The notes: generated by a model from the letters alone, not told the origin. DNA of 64,000 nucleotides from Alphaproteobacteria bacterium (GCA_018820205.1 JAHJOK010000020.1:62001-126000), one strand, 5' to 3'. Counted from the first letter of the stretch, positions 54,736 through 63,873 are shown. Numbers and translations: made by a program.

Positions 54736-55269
54736 TTGAGCCAATCGCAATATCCATCGTCCTTCGACCACGCCGCCCTGCTGGCCTCGGGCCGGGGCGA
54801 GCTGTTCGGTCCGGGCAACGCCCAGCTGCCGGCCCCGCCGATGCTGATGTTCGACCGGATCACCCGGATCAACGGCGACGGCGGCGAGCACGGCAAGGGC
54901 TATGTCGAGGCCGAGCTGGATATCGACCCCTCGCTCTGGTTCTTCCAGTGCCACTTCATCGGCGACCCCGTCATGCCCGGCTGTCTGGGGCTGGACGCCA
55001 TGTGGCAGCTGGTCGGCTTCTACCTGGGCTGGATCGGCGGCGCCGGTCGCGGCCGCGCCTTGGGCGTCGGCGAGGTCAAATTCACCGGTCAGGTCCAGCC
55101 GGAGATCAAGAAGGTCACCTACAAGATCACCCTGAAACGGGTCATCAACCGTCGTCTCGTCATGGGCATCGCCGATGGGGTGATGGAAGCCGACGGCGTG
55201 CCTATCTATACGGCCACGGACATGCGGGTCGGTCTGTTCCAGGCGGGCGAAAAGCCCTCGGGCGGCTGA
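54736..55269 (+). CDS. fabA: 3-Hydroxydecanoyl-ACP dehydratase/isomerase FabA
   Basis: A 177-residue enzyme that introduces the cis double bond in anaerobic unsaturated fatty acid synthesis. The active-site His is in [27 protein letters not shown], with the Asp of GLDAMWQL following (14 residues later), as in the family. A TTG start with GGAG upstream gives (M)[10 protein letters not shown], the usual FabA N-terminus. It forms an operon with fabB 57 bases downstream. Confidence 0.96.
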   Translation: MSQSQYPSSFDHAALLASGRGELFGPGNAQLPAPPMLMFDRITRINGDGGEHGKGYVEAELDIDPSLWFFQCHFIGDPVMPGCLGLDAMWQLVGFYLGWIGGAGRGRALGVGEVKFTGQVQPEIKKVTYKITLKRVINRRLVMGIADGVMEADGVPIYTATDMRVGLFQAGEKPSGG

Positions 55270-55326
55270 CCACCACACAATAACCGCGGTCAACGCGGAC
55301 AGAAGATCAGAAGAGAAGGAAACTCT

Positions 55327-56556
55327 ATGCGGCGTGTCGTCGTCACGGGTCTGGGTATCGTCTCCTCCATCGGCACGGGCCGGGAAGAGGTCACGGCCTC
55401 ACTGCGCAATGCGAAATCGGGCGTGGTCTCGGCCCCCGATCACATCAAGCATGGCTTCCGCTCCCAGGTCTGGGCCCCGCCGTCGCTGGGCGTGACGGCC
55501 GAGGACTGGGCCCCGCTGGTCGATCGTCGCGCGGCGCGTTTCCTGGCCAACGGCACGGCCTGGGGCCACATCGCCTTCGAGGAAGCCCTGAAGGATTCCG
55601 GCATGACGCCGGACGAGATCAAGGACGATCGCATCGGGCTTATCGTCGGCGAGGGCGGCCCCTCGACCCAGGTCATCCTGCAGGCGGCCCAGACCACGAT
55701 CGAAAAGGGCGCGCCCAAGCGCATCGGCCCCTTCGCCGTGCCCAAGGCCATGGCCAGCGGCCCCTCGGCGGTCCTGTCGACCTGGTTCGAGATGCGCGGC
55801 ATCAACTATTCGATCTCCTCGGCCTGCGCGACCAGCGTCCACTGCATCGGCGCCGGGGCCGAACAGATCCAGTGGGGCAAGCAGGACGTGGTCTTCGCCG
55901 GCGGCTGCGAGGACATCGACTGGTCCATGTCGAACATGTTCGACGCGATGGGCGCCATGTCCTCGAACTTCAACGACACCCCCTCGGTCGCAAGTCGCGC
56001 CTATGACGCCGCGCGCGACGGCTTCGTCATCGCCGGCGGGGCCGGGATCGTGGTGCTGGAGGAATACGAACGCGCGGTGGCGCGCGGCGCGAAAATCTAT
56101 GGCGAGGTGGTTGGCTACGGCGCCAACTCGGACGGCTACGACATGGTCGCGCCTTCGGGCGAGGGCGCCGAACGCTGCATGAAGATCGCCCTGGATCAGG
56201 CCGGCGGCCGCAAGATCGACTATCTGAACCCCCACGGCACCTCTACGCCCGTGGGCGATTCCAAGGAGATGGGGGCCATCCGCAATGTCTTCGGCGCCGA
56301 CATGCCGATGATCTCCTCGACCAAGTCGCTGACCGGCCACTCGCTGGGCGCGGCGGGCGCGCAGGAGGCGATCTATTCCCTGCTGATGCTGAACAACGGC
56401 TTCGCGGCGGAAAGCGCCCACATCGAAAATCTCGATCCCGAGTTCGAGGGCATGCCGATCCTGCGAGAACGGCATGACGGCGAGATGACCACGGTCATGT
56501 CCAACAGCTTCGGCTTCGGCGGCACCAACGGGACGGTGATCTTCTCGAAGGTCTGA
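55327..56556 (+). CDS. fabB: 3-Oxoacyl-ACP synthase I FabB
   Basis: A 409-residue condensing enzyme that elongates unsaturated acyl chains, partner of FabA. Catalytic Cys in SISSACATSVHCIGAG (near residue 163), first His in LNPHGTSTPVGD (near 300), second His in TKSLTGHSLGAAGAQEA (near 335), and the final SNSFGFGGTNGTVIF. AGAAGGAAA precedes the ATG. Confidence 0.97.
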   Translation: MRRVVVTGLGIVSSIGTGREEVTASLRNAKSGVVSAPDHIKHGFRSQVWAPPSLGVTAEDWAPLVDRRAARFLANGTAWGHIAFEEALKDSGMTPDEIKDDRIGLIVGEGGPSTQVILQAAQTTIEKGAPKRIGPFAVPKAMASGPSAVLSTWFEMRGINYSISSACATSVHCIGAGAEQIQWGKQDVVFAGGCEDIDWSMSNMFDAMGAMSSNFNDTPSVASRAYDAARDGFVIAGGAGIVVLEEYERAVARGAKIYGEVVGYGANSDGYDMVAPSGEGAERCMKIALDQAGGRKIDYLNPHGTSTPVGDSKEMGAIRNVFGADMPMISSTKSLTGHSLGAAGAQEAIYSLLMLNNGFAAESAHIENLDPEFEGMPILRERHDGEMTTVMSNSFGFGGTNGTVIFSKV

Positions 56557-56629
56557 GGACGCCACGATGGGCGCAAGGGGACCAATCCGGCCCCGGCGCG
56601 TTCCGATCCCCTGACTGGAGCGCCAACGC

Positions 56630-57931
56630 CTGGAAATCTCGCCCTATATCCTCTTCCTGCTGGGCCTCGGCGCCGTGGTGCTGCTGGTGTCGTGGGCGCC
56701 CAAGGGGCTGAAGCAGCTGCCGCTGTCGCTGGCCATGCTCTGCGTCGCCCTGGGCTGGGGCGTGTTCAGCCTGGGCATACTGTCGTTCAATCCCGACCCG
56801 CGCACCTATGACACCCTGGCCGAGCGTCTGACCGAACTGGTGGTCATCATCGCCCTGATGGGGGCCGGGCTGAAGCTGGACCGGCCGTTGGGCCTCAGGG
56901 CCTGGGGCGCGACCTGGCGGCTGCTGGCCATCGCCATGCCCCTGACCATCGCGGCCACGGCGGTGCTGGGCCTGACCGGGCTGGGGTTCAGCCTGGCGAT
57001 GTCATTGCTGCTGGGCGCGGCCATGGCCCCGACGGACCCGGTGCTGGCGTCCGACGTTCAGACCGGTCCGCCGCGCTCGGGCGAAGAGAACGAGGTCCGG
57101 TTCAACCTGACGGCCGAGGCTGGCCTGAACGACGCCCTGGCCTTTCCCTTCGTGAACCTGGCCATTCTCGTCTCCCTCAGCGGCGCGGCCGGCCTGGCCC
57201 TGAACGACCTCGGCCCGTGGTTCGCGGTCGATGTCGTTTGGAAGCTGGCGGCGGGCGGGGCCATGGGCTGGATCGTCGGCAAGGCCATGGGCTGGCTGAT
57301 CTTTCGCGCCCACGACCGGGGCATCAGTCGCCATGCCGACGGACTGGTCGCAATCGGGGCCACCTTCATCGCCTATGCCTTGACCGAACTGGTTCACGGC
57401 TACGGATTTCTGGCCGTGTTCGTCTGCGCCCTTACCATCCGTGCGTCCGAGCGCGACGACGACTTCCACGAGGAAATGCATGATTTCGCCGAGCAGATCG
57501 AACGGCTGCTGATGATGCTGCTGCTGGTGCTGTTCGGCGGCGCCCTGGCCAACGGCCTGCTGGACGCCCTGACCTGGGCCGACGCCCTGATCGGCCTGGC
57601 CATCCTGTTCATCGTGCGGCCGGTGGTCGGCTATCTGTCGCTGATCGGTTCGCCATTGAGGAAGCGCGACCGGATCATGCTGGCCTACCTGGGCATCCGG
57701 GGGCTGGGGTCAGTCTATTATCTGGCCTACGGGATCAACCACGGCACGTTCGGCGATTCCGAACGGCTGTGGGCCATTACCGGCTTCATCGTCCTGGTCT
57801 CGATCGTCGTGCACGGGGTGACGTCGACGCCCCTGATGGCGCTGATCGAACGGCTGGGCGGCCGGGACGAACCGGCTTTGCAGGGCGCGGCGGCCCCTGC
57901 TAACCCTCCGAAACAAGAGCAACTCGGCTGA
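56630..57931 (+). CDS. Sodium/proton antiporter (CPA1/NhaP-like), CTG start
   Basis: A 433-residue monovalent cation/proton antiporter with about twelve membrane segments. The core helix has LLGAAMAPTDPVLASDVQTGPP and RFNLTAEAGLNDALAFPF, the conserved Asp-containing transport helices of CPA1. I take the start at a CTG (56630): TGGAG is seven bases upstream and it gives the normal (M)EISPYILFLLGLGAVVLL first helix. The first ATG/GTG-type alternative (GTG, 56675) would cut that helix in half and has no binding site. It lies between fabB and fabI on the same strand. Confidence 0.85.
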   Translation: MEISPYILFLLGLGAVVLLVSWAPKGLKQLPLSLAMLCVALGWGVFSLGILSFNPDPRTYDTLAERLTELVVIIALMGAGLKLDRPLGLRAWGATWRLLAIAMPLTIAATAVLGLTGLGFSLAMSLLLGAAMAPTDPVLASDVQTGPPRSGEENEVRFNLTAEAGLNDALAFPFVNLAILVSLSGAAGLALNDLGPWFAVDVVWKLAAGGAMGWIVGKAMGWLIFRAHDRGISRHADGLVAIGATFIAYALTELVHGYGFLAVFVCALTIRASERDDDFHEEMHDFAEQIERLLMMLLLVLFGGALANGLLDALTWADALIGLAILFIVRPVVGYLSLIGSPLRKRDRIMLAYLGIRGLGSVYYLAYGINHGTFGDSERLWAITGFIVLVSIVVHGVTSTPLMALIERLGGRDEPALQGAAAPANPPKQEQLG

Positions 57932-57956
57932 TCCGCCGGGAAACGAGGAGACGACC

Positions 57957-58778
57957 ATGGCCGGTGAGAGCAGCTGGAACATGCCCGCGGGCGCGCTGAT
58001 GAAGGGCAAGAAGGGTCTGGTCATGGGGGTGGCGAACGCCAACTCCATCGCCTGGGGCATCGCCTCGCAGCTGGCCGCCCAGGGCGCCGAACTGGCCTTC
58101 ACCTATATGGGCGAGGGGCTGGAGCGCCGCGTGCGTCCGCTGGCCGAAAGCGTCGGCGCCAGACTGCTGATTCAGGCCGACGTCACCGACGACGCCTCGA
58201 TGGACGCGGCCTTCGAACAGCTGGAGAAAGAGTTCGGCACGATCGATTTCGTCGTCCACTCCGTCGCCTTCGCCAACAAGGACGAGCTGAAGGGGTCCTT
58301 CATCGACAACACCAGCCGTGACAGCTTCCTGTTGGCCATGAACATCAGCTGTTTCAGCTTCGTCGACGTCGCCCGGCGCGCGTCCAAGATCATGCCGAAC
58401 GGCGGATCAATGATCACGATGACCTATCTGGGGTCGGAGCGCGCCATCCCGAACTACAACACCATGGGCGTGGCCAAGGCGGCGCTGGAGGCGGCCACCC
58501 GCTACATCGCTCGAGACCTGGGTCCGCGCGGCATCCGCGTCAACGCCATCTCGGCCGGGGCCATGCGCACGCTTTCACTGGCGGGAATTTCCGGCGGCCG
58601 GGGCATGATCGCGCAAGGGCGCGCCATGTCGGCGATGAAGGAGGACACCTCGATGGAGGGCGTCGCCGGCGCCGCTCTGTGGCTGTGCTCCGACCTCGGC
58701 TTCTCGACCACCGGCGAGGTCATCCACGTCGATGCCGGCTTCCACATGATGGGGCTGGCCGGGGACGAGGAAGGCTGA
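57957..58778 (+). CDS. fabI: Enoyl-ACP reductase (NADH) FabI
   Basis: A 273-residue short-chain-dehydrogenase-type reductase, the last step in each fatty acid elongation cycle. Nucleotide-binding GKKGLVMGVANANSIAWGIA, then FVVHSVAFANKDELKG, active-site pair Tyr/Lys in NYNTMGVAKAALE (YxxxxxxK class), and AISAGAMRTLSLAGISG, the loop typical of FabI. GAGGAG precedes the ATG. It continues the fabA-fabB set with the antiporter between. Confidence 0.96.
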   Translation: MAGESSWNMPAGALMKGKKGLVMGVANANSIAWGIASQLAAQGAELAFTYMGEGLERRVRPLAESVGARLLIQADVTDDASMDAAFEQLEKEFGTIDFVVHSVAFANKDELKGSFIDNTSRDSFLLAMNISCFSFVDVARRASKIMPNGGSMITMTYLGSERAIPNYNTMGVAKAALEAATRYIARDLGPRGIRVNAISAGAMRTLSLAGISGGRGMIAQGRAMSAMKEDTSMEGVAGAALWLCSDLGFSTTGEVIHVDAGFHMMGLAGDEEG

Positions 58779-58805
58779 AGCCGTCTTGGCCGGCGACGAA
58801 GACGC

Positions 58806-59510
58806 CTAGGGCCGCGCCGGAATGGTCAGTCCCCGCGCCACCGCCGGGCGGGCGATGCAGCGCGCGACCCAGGCCGGCACGGCCGTCAGCGATCCATAGT
58901 CGACCAGGTCGCCGGCCTCATAGAAGTCGATCAGATTCTTGACCCAGCCGATCAGACTGACGTCGGCGATGGTGAAGTCCTCGCCCATGATGAAGTCCCG
59001 GTCGCTCAGCCGGGCCTCCAGCACGCCGAGCAGGCGTTTGCTCTCGGCGGCGTAACGGTCGCGCGGCCGCTTGTCCTCGTATGCGCGACCCGCGAATTTG
59101 TGGAAGAAGCCCAGCTGTCCGAACATCGGACCAACGGCCGCCATCTGCCAGAACACCCATTGCAGGGTCTCGTAGCGGGCGGCCGGATCGGTCGGCATCA
59201 GCTTGCCGGTCTTGTCGGCCAGATAGGTCAGGATCGCGCCCGATTCCCACAGGGCAAGCGGTTTCCCACCCGGACCGTCGGGATCCAGTATGGCGGGGAT
59301 CTTGCCGTTGGGGTTCAGCGACAGATAGTCGGGCGTCCAGGTCTCGTTTTTCATGATGTCCACCAGATGGACCTCGTAGGGGATGCCGATCTCCTCCAGC
59401 ATGATCGAGGCCTTCACCCCGTTGGGCGTCGGCAGGGAATACAGCTGCAGCCGGTCGGGATGGGCCGCCGGATACTGGCGCGTGATCGGAAAGGCGGAGA
59501 GGTCGGTCAT
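58806..59510 (-). CDS. Glutathione S-transferase (YfcG/Nu-class-like)
   Basis: A 234-residue GST. The N-terminal thioredoxin-fold domain has YSLPTPNGVKASIMLEEIGIPYEVHLVDIMKNETWTPDYLSLNPNGKIPAILDPDGPGGKPLALWESGAILTYLADK (TPNGVK and the cis-Pro with ESGAIL). The C-terminal helical domain ends with the family DFTIADVSLIGWV motif. The pattern is like YfcG, which has disulfide reductase activity. Convergent with fabI, 27 bases apart. Confidence 0.9.
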   Translation of the reverse strand: MTDLSAFPITRQYPAAHPDRLQLYSLPTPNGVKASIMLEEIGIPYEVHLVDIMKNETWTPDYLSLNPNGKIPAILDPDGPGGKPLALWESGAILTYLADKTGKLMPTDPAARYETLQWVFWQMAAVGPMFGQLGFFHKFAGRAYEDKRPRDRYAAESKRLLGVLEARLSDRDFIMGEDFTIADVSLIGWVKNLIDFYEAGDLVDYGSLTAVPAWVARCIARPAVARGLTIPARP

Positions 59511-59666
59511 AGGACACCGTGTCGGTTGCGATTGATCGCCATGTCGGGACGCAGGGTCTCGTCCGCAAGCCGTCTCACGCCCCTGTGTGCGCCATCCGAC
59601 ATTTGAGGGGTTGCCGCGGGAGGTTCAGCTTGGCCTTATCGGGCATCGCAAAACGGAGCGCGCCGC

Positions 59667-59843
59667 ATGGCCCACAAGTTCGAAATCTACAAGGACAAGG
59701 CGGGCGAGTTCCGTGTCCGCTTCAAATACAACTCCGAGATCATGTTCTCGACCGAGGGTTATTCGTCCAAGGCCACGGCCCAGAACGCCATCGATTCGAT
59801 CAAGAAGAACGGGCCGGACGCCCCTGTCGAAGACAACAGCTGA
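59667..59843 (+). CDS. YegP-family protein (DUF1508)
   Basis: A 58-residue single YegP domain: MAHKFEIYKDKAGEFRVRFKYNSEIMFSTEGYSSKATAQNAIDSIKKNGPDA. YegP of E. coli has two such repeats; this has one. The family is small and of unclear function. A purine-rich ACGGAGCG lies before the ATG. Convergent with rimM, whose stop is 21 bases away. Confidence 0.88.
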   Translation: MAHKFEIYKDKAGEFRVRFKYNSEIMFSTEGYSSKATAQNAIDSIKKNGPDAPVEDNS

Positions 59844-59864
59844 CGCTCGCGAGGGCCGCGACGA

Positions 59865-60401
59865 TCAGTCCGCCTCCTGCTCGCCGACCTCCTGCGGGCG
59901 GACGGCGAGCAGCCACCCGTCCGACAGGTGCAGTTCCGGCGTCGCGGCCTTCGTGAACGGCAGAAACCAGGTCTGGCCGCCGGCCACCGGCGTGATCTCC
60001 AGCATGTCGTCGGCCCCGAAATTCTGCACCGCCCTGACCGTGCCAAGCACGACGCCCTCGGGATCGCGCGCCTCCACCCCGATCAGGTCGGCGAGATAGA
60101 ACTCGTCCTCGTCCGGTTCGGGAAACCGGTCGCGCGGCACATAGAGTTTCAGGTTGCGAAGGGCGTCGGCCTCTTCCTTGGTGGCGATCTGGGGGCTTCG
60201 GCCGACGACGCCGTCCTTGGTCGCCCGGCTCTGGGTCAGCGTCAGGCCGGGCGTCCCGTCCGCCCGCAGCAGCGGCCCATAGGCGGTCAGGGCCAGGGGG
60301 TCGGCGGTATAGGCCGTGATCCGCACCTCGCCCTTGACCCCGAACCCGCCGGCGACGTGGCCGACGAGGATGAGTTTGGGGGTGGTTTCGGTCGGGGCCA
60401 T
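59865..60401 (-). CDS. rimM: Ribosome maturation factor RimM
   Basis: A 178-residue 30S assembly factor. N-terminal RimM domain (LILVGHVAGGFGVKGEVRITAYTADPLALTAYGPLL) and C-terminal PRC-barrel (DEFYLADLIGVEARDPEGVVLGTVRAVQNFGADDMLEI). It follows ffh-rpsP on the same strand. The trmD and rplS genes that usually follow are not here: a convergent YegP gene is next. Confidence 0.93.
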   Translation of the reverse strand: MAPTETTPKLILVGHVAGGFGVKGEVRITAYTADPLALTAYGPLLRADGTPGLTLTQSRATKDGVVGRSPQIATKEEADALRNLKLYVPRDRFPEPDEDEFYLADLIGVEARDPEGVVLGTVRAVQNFGADDMLEITPVAGGQTWFLPFTKAATPELHLSDGWLLAVRPQEVGEQEAD

Positions 60402-60409
60402 CAGGAGTA

Positions 60410-60539
60410 TCCGCTCATCCCCGCGAAGGCGGGGACCCAGTTCTTTCGTGACGCACTTTGCGTGGGATCAACGGCGTCGCCAACGACAGACGCCGATCGC
60501 CCAAAGCACCGGGCCCCCGCTTTCGCGGGGATGAGCGGA
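60410..60539. repeat. 130-bp palindrome (MITE-like) between rpsP and rimM
   Basis: Ends at 60410-60436 and 60513-60539 are near-perfect inverses (TCCGCTCATCCCCGCGAA and TTCGCGGGGATGAGCGGA). Inside, further pairs (ACTTTGCG with CCAAAG and GCGTCG with CGACAGACGC) give a branched fold. It lies inside the rpsP-rimM spacer, so the mRNA of the operon would carry it. Confidence 0.8.
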
Positions 60540-60551
60540 AGATAGAGACCC

Positions 60552-61151
60552 TTAGGCCTCGGTCTTTTCTTCTTCAGTCGCTTCGGCGGCCGGAGCCTCT
60601 TCAGCAGCCGGAGCTTCCTCAACAGCGGCCTCGGCCGGAGCCTCTTCAGCGGCGGCTTCCGGAGCAGCGGCCTCTTCGGCGGGGGCCTCTTCAGCCGGCG
60701 GCGCGTTCTTGGCGGCTTCGGCGGCGGCGGCGGCTTCTTCCTTGGCGCGGGCAGCGGCCTCGGCGGCCTCGACCTTGGCGGCGGCTTCGGCCTCGGCGCG
60801 GTCGGCTTCACGCTGGGCGCGCTCGGCCGAGCGTTCCTGGGCCTTCTTGCCCGGGGCGCCCTTGTTCGGGTTGTTGCCTTGCGTCCACTTGACCTTGCCG
60901 GCCAGGGCCTCGTCCTGCGACAGGAAGCGGGCGACGCGGTCGGTCGGCTGGGCGCCCTTGCCCAGCCATTCCGAGATACGCTCCTGCTTCAGGGTCACGC
61001 GGGGCTTCTCGCCGTCCTTCGGCAGCATCGGGTTGTAGGTGCCGACGCGCTCCAGGAATTTGCCGTCACGCGGCGAGTGCGAGTCAGCGACGACGATATA
61101 GTAGTAGGGGCGCTTCTTGGTGCCGCCACGGGCCAGACGAATCTTCAGCAT
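60552..61151 (-). CDS. rpsP: 30S ribosomal protein S16 with long Ala/Glu tail
   Basis: The first 85 residues are a normal S16 ([41 protein letters not shown]...). Residues about 100-199 form a low-complexity charged tail: first Arg/Glu/Ala helical stretch ([43 protein letters not shown]), then a repetitive acidic part with EEAPAEEA-type units. S16 is normally 80-90 residues, though alphaproteobacterial versions are often longer. Positioned between ffh and rimM on one strand. Confidence 0.93.
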   Translation of the reverse strand: MLKIRLARGGTKKRPYYYIVVADSHSPRDGKFLERVGTYNPMLPKDGEKPRVTLKQERISEWLGKGAQPTDRVARFLSQDEALAGKVKWTQGNNPNKGAPGKKAQERSAERAQREADRAEAEAAAKVEAAEAAARAKEEAAAAAEAAKNAPPAEEAPAEEAAAPEAAAEEAPAEAAVEEAPAAEEAPAAEATEEEKTEA

Positions 61152-61177
61152 TTTCAGTCTCTTTCTTCAGGTTCGGA

Positions 61178-62710
61178 TTATTTCTTGGTGGGTAGGCCGG
61201 GCAGGCCCGAAAGCCCCCCCGGAAGCTGTCCGCCGCCCAGGCCGGCAAGCCGGTCCTGGAGGGCTTTCATTTCGTCGGCGCTGGGTTCCGGCATCTTGCC
61301 GCCGCCCATGGCCTGGAGCCGTTTCATGTCGGGACCGCCGCCCATACCGGGGCCGCCACCGCCGAGACCGCCCAGCATGGCCGCCATCTGCTGCATCTTG
61401 CGCGGGCCGCCCTTGGACATGGACTTGACCATGTCGGCCATCTGCCGGTGCTGCTTCAGCAGCCGGTTGATGTCCTGGACCTCGACGCCCGACCCGGCCG
61501 CGATGCGTTTCCTGCGGCTTGCGTTCAACAGGTCGGGCTTCTTGCGCTCGGCCTTGGTCATCGACGATATGATGGCTTCCTGACGCAGGATCATCCGGTC
61601 GTCGACGCCGCTTTCGGCCATCTGGTTCTTCATCTTGGCCACGCCGGGCAGCATGCCCATGATGCCCTGAAGACCGCCCATCTTCTTCATCTGCTGCAGC
61701 TGGGCCGCCAGATCGTTCAGGTCGAACTGGCCCTTGGCCAGCTTGCGGGCCATGGCCTCGGCCTTGGACTGGTCCAGTTCCGTGCTGGCCTTCTCGACCA
61801 GGGCGACGATATCGCCCTGGCCCAGGATGCGGCCGGCGACGCGGCGGGCGTCGAACACCTCCAGCGCATCGACCTTCTCGCCCGCGCCGATATATTTGAT
61901 CGGCAGGCCGGTGACGGCCCGCATCGACAGCATCGCCCCGCCGCGCCCGTCGCCGTCGGCGCGGGTCAGAACCAGACCGGTCAGCGGCAGACGGTCGTGG
62001 AAGGCCCTGGCCGTGCGCACGGCGTCCTGACCGGTCAGACTGTCGGCGACCAGCAGGGTCTCGACGGGTTTCGAGATATCGGCGACCTCGGCCACCTCGT
62101 TCATCAGCCCTTCGTCCAGGGTGATGCGGCCGGCGGTGTCCAGGATCAGAACGTCGAAGCCCTGAAGTTTCGCGGACGTGAGCGCGCGCTTGGTGATCTG
62201 CACCGCGCTCTCGCCCGCCACGATCGGCAGTGTCGCGACCTCGATCTGTTTGCCCAGCTGGGCCAGCTGTTCCATCGCGGCCGGACGGCGCGTATCGAGG
62301 GATGCAAGCATGACCTTCTTGCGATCGAATTTGGTCAGCCGCAGCGCCAGCTTGGCCGAGCTGGTGGTCTTGCCCGATCCCTGCAGGCCGGCCATCAGCA
62401 CGACGGCGGGCGGCGCCGCGTTCAGGTTGATCGGCGTCGGCTCTTCGCCGCCCAGCATCTCGACCAGGCCGTCATAGACGATCTTGACCACCTGATCGGC
62501 GGGGCGGACCGAGCGGATGACCTCCTCGCCCGTCGCCTTTTCCGTGGCGAAGGCGATGAAGTCCTTGACGACCGGCAGGGCGACGTCGGCCTCCAGCAGG
62601 GCCACGCGCACCTCGCGCATCGCCTCGGAGACGTCCTTCTCGGACAGGGCGCCACGACCGGTGATCCGGTCGAAAACCCCTGTCAGCCGCTCGTTCAGAG
62701 CCTCGAACAA
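61178..62710 (-). CDS. ffh: Signal recognition particle protein Ffh
   Basis: A 510-residue SRP54 GTPase targeting nascent membrane proteins to FtsY. N domain (MFEALNERLTGVFDRITGRGALSEKDVSEAMREVRVALLEADVALPVV), G domain with GLQGSGKTTSSAKLALRL (near 108), DTRRPAAMEQL, DTAGR and TRADGDGRGGAML, and the Met-rich M domain (ASRRKRIAAGSGVEVQDINRLLKQHRQMADMVKSM). The C-terminal tail has an unusual Gly/Met-rich stretch (GGLGGGGPGMGGGPDM). TTG start with GAGG seven bases upstream. A 223-base spacer to xerC holds no recognisable gene. Confidence 0.97.
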   Translation of the reverse strand: MFEALNERLTGVFDRITGRGALSEKDVSEAMREVRVALLEADVALPVVKDFIAFATEKATGEEVIRSVRPADQVVKIVYDGLVEMLGGEEPTPINLNAAPPAVVLMAGLQGSGKTTSSAKLALRLTKFDRKKVMLASLDTRRPAAMEQLAQLGKQIEVATLPIVAGESAVQITKRALTSAKLQGFDVLILDTAGRITLDEGLMNEVAEVADISKPVETLLVADSLTGQDAVRTARAFHDRLPLTGLVLTRADGDGRGGAMLSMRAVTGLPIKYIGAGEKVDALEVFDARRVAGRILGQGDIVALVEKASTELDQSKAEAMARKLAKGQFDLNDLAAQLQQMKKMGGLQGIMGMLPGVAKMKNQMAESGVDDRMILRQEAIISSMTKAERKKPDLLNASRRKRIAAGSGVEVQDINRLLKQHRQMADMVKSMSKGGPRKMQQMAAMLGGLGGGGPGMGGGPDMKRLQAMGGGKMPEPSADEMKALQDRLAGLGGGQLPGGLSGLPGLPTKK

Positions 62711-62933
62711 TTCAGTACCTCGTTAGCCCCTCGGGCCGTGAACGCCGAAGCCCGAACCGATCCCCATAGCGAAATGACCTCTGGCGACGATCACGTCGGC
62801 AGAGGGTTCTCGCCATCCTCGTCCCGTCGAAACAGGGGTCGTGATGGTGGAGACGCAGGTTCAGTTGCGTCGGAAGCGGCGGCTTATGGCGGAAAAGGGC
62901 GGCGAAGACAAGGCGGATGCGCCCGCGCCGCGC

Positions 62934-63863
62934 TCACGCCCTCGGATGCGCCGCCGCATAGGCGCCCAGCAGGCGGGCGGCGTCGACGGCGGTGTATTTC
63001 TGGGTGGTCGACAGGCTGGCGTGGCCCAGAAGTTCCTGGATCGAACGCAGGTCGGCCCCGGCCCCCAGCAAATGGGTGGCGAAACTGTGCCTCAGGGCAT
63101 GCGGCGTGGCGCTCGCGGGCAGGCCCAGCCGCCCCCGCAGCCTCTGCACCGTGGCCTGGACATGACGCGGACTGAGCGGTCCGCCGCGACGGGCCCGGAA
63201 CAAGGCGTCATCGGGCGAAAGCGGAAACGGCTGGGCGGCGATGGCGGCCTCCACCGCTGCGCGGACCTGGGGCAGCACCGGGACCATCCGGGTCTTGTCG
63301 CCCTTGCCGGTGATCCGCAGCGTGTTCGGCAGGGGCGCGTCCGCGCGGGTCAGGGACAGGGCCTCGGAAATCCGCAGGCCGCAGCCGTACAGCAGCGACA
63401 GCACGGCGGCATCGCGCATCGCCTCCCACGGCTCGACATCGGGATCCAGGCCGGGCTCGGCGATCATCCCCCTGGCCTGATCGGCGCTGACGGGACGCGG
63501 CAGGGACGGTTTCACCCTCGGCCCGCGAACCAGCGCCAGCAGGGGTGCGGGCGTATCGCAGCGCCGGTCCAGAAAGACGTGAAAGGTGCGGATCGCCGAC
63601 AGGGTCTGGCTCAGCGACCGGGCGTTCAGGGGCCCGGTCTTGCCCGAACTGTCTCCCGACCGCCGCTCGGCCAGATGCGCGCGCAACTCCGCCGCGCTGA
63701 CGGTCCCCAGATCGGCCAGACCCTGCGGCTCGCCCCGGTGGCGCTCCAGAAACGCCAGATACAGCCGCCCGACATGGCCATAGGCTTCCAGCGTGCGCGG
63801 CGACAGCCGACGCTCGTGCGCCAGATGCTCCAGCCAGGCGGACAGGGCTTCGGCGGCGGTCAG
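62934..63863 (-). CDS. xerC: Tyrosine recombinase XerC, CTG start
   Basis: A 309-residue site-specific recombinase that resolves chromosome dimers with XerD. N-terminal SAM-like domain (EALSAWLEHLAHERRLSPRTLEAYGHVGRLYLAFLERH), catalytic residues Arg in YGCGLRISEAL, Lys in RITGKGDKTRMVPV, His-x-x-Arg in HALRHSFATHLLGAGADLRSIQELLGHASLSTTQKYT (His and Tyr too). The best start is CTG at 63861-63863, five bases after AAGGAGG; an in-frame stop lies 15 bases before it and no ATG, GTG or TTG occurs for 59 codons. The length agrees with XerC. Confidence 0.92.
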   Translation of the reverse strand: MTAAEALSAWLEHLAHERRLSPRTLEAYGHVGRLYLAFLERHRGEPQGLADLGTVSAAELRAHLAERRSGDSSGKTGPLNARSLSQTLSAIRTFHVFLDRRCDTPAPLLALVRGPRVKPSLPRPVSADQARGMIAEPGLDPDVEPWEAMRDAAVLSLLYGCGLRISEALSLTRADAPLPNTLRITGKGDKTRMVPVLPQVRAAVEAAIAAQPFPLSPDDALFRARRGGPLSPRHVQATVQRLRGRLGLPASATPHALRHSFATHLLGAGADLRSIQELLGHASLSTTQKYTAVDAARLLGAYAAAHPRA

Positions 63864-63873
63864 CTGGGCCTCC

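Noticed and set aside
62711-62933. Small open frames in the ffh-xerC spacer
   Set aside because: None has a ribosome binding site together with typical codon use; nothing can be supported.
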